From Telluria beijingensis (GTDB lineage Bacteria; Pseudomonadota; Gammaproteobacteria; Burkholderiales; Burkholderiaceae_D): a DNA stretch of 64,000 nucleotides. Positions 1-8,061 of the stretch are shown here, one piece after another. Where the stretch lies: the NCBI RefSeq assembly GCF_030770395.1, contig NZ_CP132480.1:4954323-5018322 (forward strand), read 5' to 3'. A program made the position numbers and the translations under genes. How positions within the stretch are numbered: position 1 is the stretch's first letter; every line of letters starts with the position of its first letter. The notes under the pieces were generated by a model that was not told where the DNA came from, searched no databases, and was given only the letters and a program-made list of their open reading frames with translations.

Positions 1-207
1 GCCGGCCTTGCCCGACACCGCCACGTGGAAGGTGGCGATATTGCCCTGGGTGGTGATCTTGGTGTGGACGATGTCGTACTCGGCCTTGACCCCCTTGGCG
101 GCGGCGCTCTGGATGCCGCCGGTGTGCGGCTTGCCGCCCTGGTGGGCGGCGGCCGTGCAGGTGGCGAGGGCGAGGGCGGCGGCGAGGATGGTGCGGATGG
201 CGGTCAT
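1..207 (-). CDS. Secreted hypothetical protein, N-terminal fragment
   Basis: A reading frame opens with ATG at 207 and runs leftward off the window, giving 69 residues without a stop. A GGAGCC-type ribosome site lies just upstream of the ATG. The first 25 residues form a signal peptide (MTAIRTILAAALALATCTAAA), and the Cys near residue 17 could be part of a degenerate lipobox. The visible mature part, about 45 residues, has a VKAEYDIVHTKITTQGN stretch followed by a beta-like segment. I do not recognise the family. It is transcribed away from the SDR gene, so the 208-475 gap holds both promoters. Truncation is only the window edge. Confidence 0.6.
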   Translation of the reverse strand, partial: MTAIRTILAAALALATCTAAAHQGGKPHTGGIQSAAAKGVKAEYDIVHTKITTQGNIATFHVAVSGKAG

Positions 208-475
208 GGAGGCTCCTGTCGGGTCTGGCGTGGTCGATGGTGTGTTGCAGTAACTGTCTTCGAGCTTAGTCGCGCCGTGCCATGCCGGTTGTAAAGACCT
301 GTGATGAGATGTGCCGGACGGGCACGGCCGCCACCTATGGGAGAGATGCGGCGCTTGCGCCGGATCGACTGGACGCCGTTTCACAAGGATTTACTGGGGC
401 GGCGCGCGGTCGCCACTTAGTATCGAGGCATCGTCCGGGCCGTGGTGCGCCCGGCGCACAATCACAGGAGCCAGC

Positions 476-1180
476 ATGAAAGTCAGGGATTCGGTCGTAC
501 TCGTTACCGGCGCCAACCGCGGACTCGGCCGCGCCTGGGCCCGCCTATTGCTCGAAGCCGGCGCGCGCAAGGTGTATGCCGCCGCGCGCGATCCGCGCAC
601 CATCGACCTGCCTGATGTGATCCCGATCGAACTCGACATCACCCGCGGGCAGCAGGTGCGGCATGCGGCCGCCGAATGCGGCGACGTGACCCTGCTGGTG
701 AACAATGCCGGCATCGTGCGCGGCGGCGGCCTGCTCGACGACGAAACGCCCGAGCGTGCCCGGCAAGAGCTCGACACCAACCTGTTCGGGACCCTGTCGA
801 TGTGCCGCGCCTTCGCGCCCATCCTGGCCGCCAACGGCGGTGGCGCCATCGTCAATGTGTTGTCGGTGCTGAGCTGGATCAGCATTCCGGGCGGCGCCAC
901 CTACAGCATCTCGAAGGCTGCGACCTGGTCGATGACAAATGGCGTGCGTATCGCGCTCAAGCCGCAGGGCACGCAGGTGGTGGGCCTGCACGTGGCCTTC
1001 ATGGACACCGACATGACGGCCGGAATCGATGCGCCGAAGGCGGCGCCGCTGGACGTCGTGGCCCAGGCCATCGCCGCCCTCGAGGCCGGGCAGGACGAAG
1101 TGCTGGCCGACGCCATGACGCGCGAGGTCAAGCGCGGACTGTCGCTCGAGCGCGGCGTCTACCTCGACGCGGCGGGTTGA
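476..1180 (+). CDS. SDR family NAD(P)-dependent oxidoreductase
   Basis: A 234-residue classical short-chain dehydrogenase/reductase, probably cytoplasmic. The Rossmann glycine motif TGANRGLG is at about residues 11-18, the structural NNAG motif lies near residue 78, and the catalytic YSISK (Tyr and Lys) near residue 144 follows a Ser in the VLSVLSW segment. This is the usual SDR length and order. The ATG at 476 was chosen because AGGAG lies 6 bases upstream; the frame stays open further upstream but has no ribosome site there. Substrate is unknown. It stands alone, with a 102-bp gap before the next small gene. Confidence 0.85.
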   Translation: MKVRDSVVLVTGANRGLGRAWARLLLEAGARKVYAAARDPRTIDLPDVIPIELDITRGQQVRHAAAECGDVTLLVNNAGIVRGGGLLDDETPERARQELDTNLFGTLSMCRAFAPILAANGGGAIVNVLSVLSWISIPGGATYSISKAATWSMTNGVRIALKPQGTQVVGLHVAFMDTDMTAGIDAPKAAPLDVVAQAIAALEAGQDEVLADAMTREVKRGLSLERGVYLDAAG

Positions 1181-1282
1181 TCCAGGCGCGGCGCGCAGCA
1201 GGCCTGGCGCCACGGCGTCCGGTGGACTAGAGTGAAACGGGGGCGCCGCCGAAGGCGCCCGCGGCTTGCAAGGAGGCAAGAC

Positions 1283-1441
1283 ATGATCCCGAACCAGTCA
1301 GTCCATGACGAGGAAGCGCTCGACGAAGCGCTGGACGAATCGTTTCCGGCCAGCGATCCGGTCGCCGTCGCCATCACGACCGCGGTCCCCGCTTCCGGCC
1401 CTGGCGTGCCGCGGGCGCCGTCGCGCGACATGCCTTCCTGA
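1283..1441 (+). CDS. Small acidic protein with DEALDESFPASDP motif
   Basis: A 52-residue ORF with ATG at 1283 preceded by a strong AAGGAGG ribosome site 5 bases upstream, so translation is likely. The protein has an acidic helix (HDEEALDEALDESFPASDP) followed by a flexible Ala/Pro tail, with no signal peptide or membrane segment. I recall very similar short proteins with the DESFPASDP motif in many proteobacteria, all of unknown function; this is from memory and not checked. It lies 122 bp upstream of the paoABC operon in the same direction, which does not prove a link. Confidence 0.65.
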   Translation: MIPNQSVHDEEALDEALDESFPASDPVAVAITTAVPASGPGVPRAPSRDMPS

Positions 1442-1563
1442 ACCCAAGCGTGCGCCCCCCGTCCACGGCCGACTCTACACTTGGTCGCTCATTAACGGAT
1501 ACCGCGCGGCGACCGCCTTCCTGGTGACTGGCGGCTGGCCGCACATCGACGAGGAGGCTGGCC

Positions 1564-2103
1564 GTGTCCCCGACCATCACCATCAATGGAAACGCCGTCG
1601 CGCTGCCCGCCGACCCGCGCGTTTCGCTGCTCGACCTGCTGCGCGAGCACCTGCACCTGAGCGGCACCAAGAAGGGCTGCGACCAGGGCGCCTGCGGCGC
1701 CTGCACCGTGCTGCTCGACGGCGAGCAGCGCATCCTGTCCTGCCTGGCGCTGGCCGTGCAATACCAGGACCGGGCGATCACCACGATCGAAGGCCTGGCC
1801 CACGAGGGCGCCCTGCATCCGCTGCAGCAAGCCTTCATCGAGCATGACGGCTTCCAGTGCGGCTACTGCACGCCGGGCCAGATCTGCTCGGCGCTGGGCA
1901 TGGAAGCCGAACTGCGGCGCGGCGTACCCAGTTATGTGACCGACGACCTGGCCGCCGAGTCGATCGCCTGCAGCGAAGACGAGGTGCGCGAGCGCATGAG
2001 CGGCAACCTGTGTCGTTGCGGCGCCTACAACGGCATCGTGGAAGCAGTCACCGAACACCATGTGCAGCTGAACGTCAGGGCCGGCAGGGGAGAGACGGCA
2101 TGA
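1564..2103 (+). CDS. paoA: PaoA-type [2Fe-2S] subunit of aldehyde oxidoreductase
   Basis: Iron-sulfur subunit (179 residues) of a molybdenum hydroxylase of the xanthine dehydrogenase family. It carries the ferredoxin-like ligands CDQGACGACTVLL near residue 40 and the second cluster CGYCTPGQICSA ... CRCGAY in the C-terminal half, so both [2Fe-2S] clusters are complete. Start is GTG at 1564 with GAGGAGG 7 bases upstream. The sequence resembles E. coli PaoA/YagT closely (RERMSGN-CRCGAY), but E. coli PaoA begins with a Tat signal that is absent here, so this enzyme is probably cytoplasmic. First gene of a tight operon; its stop overlaps the next ATG (ATGA). Confidence 0.9.
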   Translation: MSPTITINGNAVALPADPRVSLLDLLREHLHLSGTKKGCDQGACGACTVLLDGEQRILSCLALAVQYQDRAITTIEGLAHEGALHPLQQAFIEHDGFQCGYCTPGQICSALGMEAELRRGVPSYVTDDLAAESIACSEDEVRERMSGNLCRCGAYNGIVEAVTEHHVQLNVRAGRGETA

Positions 2104-3086
2104 ATCCATTTACGTTCGCACGCGCGCAGGATGCCGCGGACGCCGTGCGCCAGGGCGCGCTGTCCGGCAGCCGCTACCTGGGCGGCGGCACCAACCTGGT
2201 CGACCTGATGCGCGAAACCGTGGAGCGGCCCACCCAGCTGGTCGACGTCAGCGGCCTGGCGCACGACATCGAAGAGCGGCCGGACGGCAGCCTGCTGGTG
2301 GGCGCCGCCGTCAAGAACACGGCGCTGGCCGAGCACCGCGCCGTGCGCGAGCGTTTTCCGCTGCTGGCGCGCGCCATCGCCTCCGGCGCCTCGGGCCAGA
2401 TCCGCAATATGGCCACCGTCGCCGGCAATATGCTGCAGCGCACCCGCTGCAGCTATTTCTACGACCACGAAGGCGCCCACTGCAACAAGCGCAATCCGGG
2501 CGAGGGCTGCGACGCCATCGAGGGCGTGCACCGCATGCACGCGGTGCTGGGCGCCTCGAGCGCCTGCATCGCCACCCATCCGTCCGATATGTGCGTGGCG
2601 CTGGCCGCACTGGATGCCGTGGTACACCTGCAGGGCGCGGGCGGCGCGCGCCAGGTGCCGTTCAATGACTTCCACCTGCTGCCCGAGGACCATCCCGAGC
2701 GCGAGACCGTGCTGCAGCCGGGCGAACTGGTGACGGCAATCTGGATTCCGGCGCTGGCCTACGGCGCCAATTCCACCTATCGCAAGGTGCGCGACCGGGC
2801 CAGCTATGCCTTCGCGCTGGTGTCGGTGGCGGCCGCGCTCGAGGTGCGCGATGGCATCGTCGCCGACGTACGGCTGGCGCTGGGCGGCGTTGCCCACAAG
2901 CCGTGGCGCGCCAGGACGGCCGAGCGCATGCTGGTGGGACAGCCGGCCAGCGCGGCCCATTTCGAAGCGGCGGCAAAGGCCGAGATGGCCGGCGCCGCGC
3001 CGCTGCGCGACAACGCGTTCAAGATCCCGCTGGTCCAGCGCACGATGGTGGCCGTGCTCGACCGGCTGGCCACCGTGCATTCCTGA
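2100..3086 (+). CDS. paoB: PaoB-type FAD-binding subunit
   Basis: FAD subunit (328 residues) passing electrons between the iron-sulfur and molybdenum subunits. The flavin-binding GGGTNLVDLM motif is at about residue 30 and ATVAGNMLQRTRC near 110. After it comes a Cys-rich insertion with CNKRNPGEGC and later Cys residues. That matches the extra [4Fe-4S] cluster known from PaoB and absent in ordinary xanthine dehydrogenases. The ATG at 2100 overlaps the paoA stop, indicating translational coupling, and paoC follows after 10 bp. A start further upstream in the open frame would overlap paoA by over 200 bp and is rejected. Confidence 0.9.
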   Translation: MNPFTFARAQDAADAVRQGALSGSRYLGGGTNLVDLMRETVERPTQLVDVSGLAHDIEERPDGSLLVGAAVKNTALAEHRAVRERFPLLARAIASGASGQIRNMATVAGNMLQRTRCSYFYDHEGAHCNKRNPGEGCDAIEGVHRMHAVLGASSACIATHPSDMCVALAALDAVVHLQGAGGARQVPFNDFHLLPEDHPERETVLQPGELVTAIWIPALAYGANSTYRKVRDRASYAFALVSVAAALEVRDGIVADVRLALGGVAHKPWRARTAERMLVGQPASAAHFEAAAKAEMAGAAPLRDNAFKIPLVQRTMVAVLDRLATVHS

Positions 3087-3096
3087 GGAGCGATTG

Positions 3097-5418
3097 ATGA
3101 AGATCGTGCAGAACATCCAGAAGGCCGGCCAGGCCATCATGCAGAAGGCGATCGTGCATGCGCCCGACCGCTTCATCCCGGGCGGCCGGCCCGATCCGCT
3201 GACGTCCAGCGACGACGCGCTGATCGGTGCGCCGCTGTCGCGCATCGATGGCCCGCTGAAAGTGAAAGGCGAAGCGCAGTTCGCGGCCGAGTTCCCGCTC
3301 GCCGGGATGACCCATGCGGCGCTGGTGTGCAGCACGGTGGCGAAAGGCCGCATCGCCGCCATCGACAGCACTGCTGCCGAGGCGGCGCCCGGTGTGGTGC
3401 TGGTGATGACCCACCGCAACGCGCCGAAGATGGCGCCGCCGGCCGTCATGATGCGCGAGCCGCTGGGGGCGAGCGGCGACGACTTGCCGGTATTCCAGGA
3501 CGAGCGCGTGCACTGGAACGGCCAGCCGGTGGCGCTGGTGCTGGCCGAGACCCGCGAGCAGGCCGACCATGCCGCCAGCCTGGTGCGGGTGCGCTACGAC
3601 ATTGAAGACAGCGTCACGACCATGGAAGCCGCGCTGGCGGCCGGCGCCGAAGTCGCCGCCTTCATGGGCCAGCCGCTGCAGGACATCAAGGGCGACGCCG
3701 AAGCAGCCCTGGCGGCGGCAGCGCACCGGGTCGATGCGGTGTACCGCACGCCGCGCCAGAACCACAATGCGATCGAGCTGCATGCCGTAACCGTCGCCTG
3801 GGAAGGCGACACCCTGCAGGTGCATGACGCCAGCCAGGCCGTGGGCAACACGGCGTGGACGCTGGCCCAGGTGTTCGGCATCAAGCCGGAACAGGTGCGC
3901 GTGAGCTCGCCCTTCGTGGGCGGCGGCTTCGGCGGCAAGCTGCTGTGGCAGCACCACATCCTCGCCGCGGCCGCGGCCAGGCTGTCCGGGCGGCCGGTGC
4001 GCCTGATGCTGTCGCGCGCGGGCGTCTGTCGCCTCGTCGGCGGACGCTCCCTGACCGCGCAGCGGGTCGCCATCGGCGCCGACCGCGACGGCCGTTTCGG
4101 CGCGCTGATCCACGCCGGCATGACGGTGATGACCGAACATAACGCCTTCCCCGAGCCGTTCATCCACAACGCGCGCTGCCTGTACGCGGCCCGGACCATG
4201 AAGCTCGAGGTCAAGACGGTCACCATGGATATGGTGGCCAACGTCGCCATGCGCGCGCCGGGCGAGTCGGTGGGCTCGTTTGCCCTCGAGAGCGCGGTCG
4301 ACGAACTCGCCGATCAATTGGGGATCGACCCCATCGTGCTGCGCAGGCGCAACGAGCCGGTGCAAGACCCGACCAAGGGTACCCCGTTCTCGTCGCGCCA
4401 CCTGATCGAGGCCTACCGCGCCGGGGCCCAGGCCTTCGGCTGGCAGGAACGCCATGCCAAGCCCGGCATGCGGCAGGAAGGAGAATGGCTGGTCGGGCTG
4501 GGCTGCGCCAGCGCCGTGTTTCCGTATTATCGGATGGATGGCGGCGCGGCCCGCATCGTCCTCGACCGCGACGGCCATGCCCGGGTGACGGTCGCCGGCC
4601 ACGAGATGGGGATGGGCACGGCCACGGCCCAGACCCAGCTGTCCGCGGCCCGCCTCGGCCTGCCGCTGGACAAGGTCTCGTTCGGTTATGGCGACTCGAC
4701 GATGCCGGGCACGGTGATGGCGGGCGGTTCGCAGCAGACGGCGGTGATCGCGGCCGCGGTGCGCGCCGCGCACGGCGAACTATGCGCCGAGCTGCTCAAG
4801 CTCGCCGGGCGCGAATCGCCGCTGGCGGGACTGAAGGCCGAGCAGGTGCGGTCGCGCGATGGCGGCCTGTGCAAGTCCGACGACGCCGAGCGCTGGGAAA
4901 GCTATGCCGACATCCTGGCCCGCGCGGGACGCGACGAGGTCGACGTCATGGCCGAGGCGCCGGCGGCGCTGGAGAGCCAGCACTGGTCGATGCATTCGTA
5001 CGGCGCCATCTTCTGCGAGGCGCGGGTCAATGTCGTCACCGGCGAACCGCGCGTCACCCGCCTGCTGGGTTCGTTCGATTGCGGCCGCATCCTCAATCCC
5101 AAGACCGCCGCCAGCCAGCTACGGGGCGGGATGATCATGGGCCTGGGCGCGGCGCTGATGGAAGAAACGCATGTCGATGGACGGAACGGCCGCATCGCGA
5201 ACCCCAGCCTGTCGGAATACCACGTGCCGGCCCACCTCGACGTGCCGCAGGTCGAGGTGATGTGGCTGGACATCCCCGACCCGCATGCGCCGGCGGGAAT
5301 GCGCGGCATCGGCGAGATCGGCATCACGGGCACCATGGCGGCGATCGCGAACGCGATCTACAACGCCTGCGGCAAGCGGGTGCGGGAGTTGCCGATCACG
5401 CTCGACAAGTTGCTATAG
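3097..5418 (+). CDS. paoC: PaoC-type molybdopterin-binding catalytic subunit
   Basis: Large catalytic subunit (773 residues) of the aldehyde oxidoreductase, holding molybdopterin (in PaoC, the cytosine dinucleotide form). Seen: GAPLSRIDGPLKVKGEA near residue 47, the cofactor loop GGGFGGK near 275, GHEMGMGTATAQT near 503, and the C-terminal RGIGEIGITG containing the family's catalytic Glu near residue 737. ATG at 3097 follows TGAGGAG. No dedicated molybdenum insertion chaperone (paoD/xdhC type) is adjacent. Aromatic aldehydes are the PaoABC substrates; here that is inferred from homology only. The gene ends 15 bp from the convergent TadG-like gene. Confidence 0.9.
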   Translation: MKIVQNIQKAGQAIMQKAIVHAPDRFIPGGRPDPLTSSDDALIGAPLSRIDGPLKVKGEAQFAAEFPLAGMTHAALVCSTVAKGRIAAIDSTAAEAAPGVVLVMTHRNAPKMAPPAVMMREPLGASGDDLPVFQDERVHWNGQPVALVLAETREQADHAASLVRVRYDIEDSVTTMEAALAAGAEVAAFMGQPLQDIKGDAEAALAAAAHRVDAVYRTPRQNHNAIELHAVTVAWEGDTLQVHDASQAVGNTAWTLAQVFGIKPEQVRVSSPFVGGGFGGKLLWQHHILAAAAARLSGRPVRLMLSRAGVCRLVGGRSLTAQRVAIGADRDGRFGALIHAGMTVMTEHNAFPEPFIHNARCLYAARTMKLEVKTVTMDMVANVAMRAPGESVGSFALESAVDELADQLGIDPIVLRRRNEPVQDPTKGTPFSSRHLIEAYRAGAQAFGWQERHAKPGMRQEGEWLVGLGCASAVFPYYRMDGGAARIVLDRDGHARVTVAGHEMGMGTATAQTQLSAARLGLPLDKVSFGYGDSTMPGTVMAGGSQQTAVIAAAVRAAHGELCAELLKLAGRESPLAGLKAEQVRSRDGGLCKSDDAERWESYADILARAGRDEVDVMAEAPAALESQHWSMHSYGAIFCEARVNVVTGEPRVTRLLGSFDCGRILNPKTAASQLRGGMIMGLGAALMEETHVDGRNGRIANPSLSEYHVPAHLDVPQVEVMWLDIPDPHAPAGMRGIGEIGITGTMAAIANAIYNACGKRVRELPITLDKLL

Positions 5419-5433
5419 CCGCGTCTTATCCGA

Positions 5434-6822
5434 TCACTGCGAAATGCGCAGGATCGCCGAGGCCAGCCGCGAGAAGCAGGGCGTCAGGTCGGCGTCGGTC
5501 GCGGCGTAGCAGTACATGCCGACCGGCTGGTTCGGGTTCTGGCAGCGCTTCGGTGCATCGACCGCGTTGGCCATGCACTTGAGGATCATCTCGCCGGTAT
5601 CGGGGTCGAAGTCGCCCGACGTCTTGAGCTTGGCGCCCATGCCCAGCGTGAACACGACGATGCCCTGGTCGCGCGCGCTGGAGGCGATCGCCTCGGCCAG
5701 GTTGCGCGAGGCGCGTTCGACGTTGGTCCGGTAAATCTGGCTGCCGGCGCCGGCGCCGCTGCTGATGTCGCTCGTGACGACGCGCGGGAGCTTGGTGACG
5801 AGCGGGATTTCGCGCCGGGCCGGATCATTGGGGTTCTTCGGGTCGTTATGGGCGTTGTACCAGTCCGGCAGCCGTTTCACCGCATAGGCATTGTTGCGGT
5901 ACAGCCTGCAGCTCTCCTTGATGACGACGTTGTCGCTATCGTCCATCTTGCTCAAGCCGTAGCTTGCGCCGGCCGAGTCCATCGTGCCGGGGATGTCCCT
6001 GCCGAGCGTGTCCTTGCAGTCGGTCGCGTTGTTGAAGGTCATGTAAGAGCCGAATGCCGATGGCGCCCCGTCCGAGAAGAATACGATCACGCGCATGGTC
6101 GAGCGACTGGCCAGCGGCACCAGGTCGAGCTGTTCGCGCGCATTCCACATACCTTCGACCGACGCCGTGCCGCCAATGAAGGGGAAGCCGTTGATCCTGG
6201 TATTCATCGTCGTGCGGTCGAAGCCGCGCGCCGTGGGCTTGATGGGCACGTCGGTTTCGGCCCCGGAGGCGAAATGCACCAGCGCCACCCGGTCCTGCGT
6301 GACGTTGAACTTGCTCAGGAAACTCTTGGCCGAGGCGCGCACGGTCGCGGCCGACCCTTCCAGCGAGCCCGAGGTATCGATCACCAGCGCCATGTCCAGG
6401 TCGTTGCGGATCGTCTGCGCCTGGGCGACGGGGCTCAGCGACTCGAAGCCCATCACCTGCATGATCGATACCGGCATTTTCGCATCGGCCACGACGTCGA
6501 TGATCGCCTGGCCGCCCTTGAAGGTCACGTTGGTGCTCAGGATCCTGGGCGCCGACAGCAGGTAGTTGGTGGGTATGTTCGCAAGAAAGAAATCCGCCGC
6601 GGCGGTGCGCGCGCTGGCGGTCTGCTCGGCCTGGTTATTGCCGGTCGTGACGGCGCGGGCGCCGGCCAGGGCGGCCGAATCGACGGCCGCGTTCAGGCGC
6701 GCCTTGACCAGGTAGGCCAGGCCGGCGTCGATCGCCAGGCCGACCGCGCCGAGCAGCACGAGCATGGAGATGGCCACCATGATGGCGACAGCGCCGCGCT
6801 GCCGGTGTAGAAGCGGATGCAT
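5434..6822 (-). CDS. tadG: TadG-like Flp pilus protein with VWA domain
   Basis: A 462-residue pseudopilin-like protein. The N-terminal QRGAVAIMVAISMLVLLGAVG segment is a TadE/TadG-type membrane anchor with a possible prepilin-peptidase site after the Gly. A von Willebrand factor A domain begins near residue 140 with the MIDAS motif DTSGS and extends over most of the remainder. Such proteins are thought to act at the cell envelope during Flp pilus assembly. Last gene of the minus-strand tadE-tadF-tadG operon; its ATG lies 1 bp after the preceding stop. It converges on paoC. Confidence 0.8.
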   Translation of the reverse strand: MHPLLHRQRGAVAIMVAISMLVLLGAVGLAIDAGLAYLVKARLNAAVDSAALAGARAVTTGNNQAEQTASARTAAADFFLANIPTNYLLSAPRILSTNVTFKGGQAIIDVVADAKMPVSIMQVMGFESLSPVAQAQTIRNDLDMALVIDTSGSLEGSAATVRASAKSFLSKFNVTQDRVALVHFASGAETDVPIKPTARGFDRTTMNTRINGFPFIGGTASVEGMWNAREQLDLVPLASRSTMRVIVFFSDGAPSAFGSYMTFNNATDCKDTLGRDIPGTMDSAGASYGLSKMDDSDNVVIKESCRLYRNNAYAVKRLPDWYNAHNDPKNPNDPARREIPLVTKLPRVVTSDISSGAGAGSQIYRTNVERASRNLAEAIASSARDQGIVVFTLGMGAKLKTSGDFDPDTGEMILKCMANAVDAPKRCQNPNQPVGMYCYAATDADLTPCFSRLASAILRISQ

Positions 6823-6823
6823 A

Positions 6824-7468
6824 TCAGAACACGCTCATGGAATACAGGTCGGGCCCGAACGTGGGCAGGGCGTCCTTGCGGAAGGTGAAGGCATTGACCA
6901 GCATGTCGAACTTGTAGAAGGTTTCTACGACGTACACGATCTCGCCATCGTCGAGTTTGCCGGTCAGCACTTGCGCGGCCGGGCGCGAGGTGCTGCTGAT
7001 GCCGGTGCACTTGCCGGCGCTGTTCCACGAGCCGCAGGCATAAATGCGGCTGGCCGGCTGGTAGCTGCTCTTGCGGGCGCCCAGTCCGCGCGCGACGTCG
7101 TCCCAGCGGTACTGGTCGAGCACCACGCTGCGCGTCCCGCCGGTGCCGGGCACGCCCATCACCCGGGTGATGTACATCATGCCCTGCTGGTTGACGTTCA
7201 GGGGCGGCGCGCTCGACATGACCGCATAGATGATGTCCTGGCTGCCGTCCTCCAGGTCGGTGCCGCCGCGCGACGCCAGGTTGGCGCCCTCGCGCGCGAT
7301 ATTGGTCATGATGATGTTCGCTTGCAGGGCGCGCGCGCCGTCGATGGCGCACAGGGCCAGGATCACCAGCATCGGCATCAGTAAGGCGAGCTCGACCGCT
7401 GCAAGGCCGCGCTCCCGGCCCCGTCTTTTATGTAAAGTAGCGACTGCGCCGTCAGTCATGTCTTGCAT
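6824..7468 (-). CDS. TadE/TadF-like pilus assembly pseudopilin
   Basis: A 214-residue minor pseudopilin candidate. After a basic leader (HKRRGRERG) comes the hydrophobic LAAVELALLMPMLVILALCAI segment, with the Glu at the fifth position after the predicted cleavage Gly, as in Flp-type prepilins. The rest is a periplasmic domain with Cys residues that may pair. Two starts are possible: ATG at 7468, or ATG at 7459, which overlaps the tadE stop as ATGA and is attractive for coupling. The family is TadE-like; assigning it as TadF is by position and less certain. Confidence 0.75.
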   Translation of the reverse strand: MQDMTDGAVATLHKRRGRERGLAAVELALLMPMLVILALCAIDGARALQANIIMTNIAREGANLASRGGTDLEDGSQDIIYAVMSSAPPLNVNQQGMMYITRVMGVPGTGGTRSVVLDQYRWDDVARGLGARKSSYQPASRIYACGSWNSAGKCTGISSTSRPAAQVLTGKLDDGEIVYVVETFYKFDMLVNAFTFRKDALPTFGPDLYSMSVF

Positions 7469-7932
7469 GATTGGAAAATTTCGTTGCGCATCGTGGCGGC
7501 CACCGTGAAGCGGTAGACGCCATTGGTGAAGAAGCTCGACAGCATGGGCGTGCTGACGGGCCAGCTGGAGTCGAGCTGGATCACCAGGATGTCTCCCGCG
7601 GCGCCGAACATCGCATTGCCGTAGGTCTTCGTGGAATATTGGGTGCCGTTGACCGAAATGACGGGCGCCGTCCGGTCGTACATGCCCATGGAACTATCGC
7701 GAATCTTGGCGATGACGGTGTTGAAACGCTGCTGGTTGGCCGCCCCGGACTCGGAGCAGCGGCCCGTGATGGCGAAGCGTCCGCCCTCGCGTACGGCATA
7801 CTGCATGGTGAGCGTCGCGAAGAACATCATGCTCAGTTCAATGATGGCAATCAGCACCAGCAGGAATACCGGCGCGATGATCGCCATCTCGACGAGTGTG
7901 GCGCCGGATTGACGGCGAGGGATGGAATACAT
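7456..7932 (-). CDS. tadE: TadE-like pilus assembly pseudopilin
   Basis: A 158-residue protein opening with MYSIPRRQSGATLVEMAIIA, a class III prepilin-type signal: basic leader, cleavage after Gly, Glu at position +5, then a long hydrophobic helix. This matches TadE family minor pseudopilins processed by the TadV/CpaA peptidase, which is encoded at 11.1 kb. First gene of the minus-strand operon. It is divergent from the sensor kinase gene and shares a 129-bp upstream region containing an 8-bp inverted repeat. Confidence 0.8.
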   Translation of the reverse strand: MYSIPRRQSGATLVEMAIIAPVFLLVLIAIIELSMMFFATLTMQYAVREGGRFAITGRCSESGAANQQRFNTVIAKIRDSSMGMYDRTAPVISVNGTQYSTKTYGNAMFGAAGDILVIQLDSSWPVSTPMLSSFFTNGVYRFTVAATMRNEIFQSCKT

Positions 7933-8003
7933 CGTTAATCAGGCAATTTTACGGAAAGTGACAGATGGCATGCGGTAAGCTTCGGGGGATTCTACAGGGC
8001 AAA

Positions 8004-8035
8004 AATCATTTCCCGTGTCGCTTTTAAAAATGATT
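8004..8035. promoter_or_regulatory. Inverted repeat between tadE and sensor kinase gene
   Basis: AATCATTT at 8004-8011 and its complement AAATGATT at 8028-8035 are separated by 16 bp, centre to centre 24 bp. They sit in the AT-rich divergent region between tadE and the sensor kinase. No T-tract follows, so a protein-binding site is more likely than a terminator. It is weak and could be chance in AT-rich DNA. Confidence 0.3.
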
Positions 8036-8061
8036 CAACGCCTTTGTCGGCGCCACACAAC

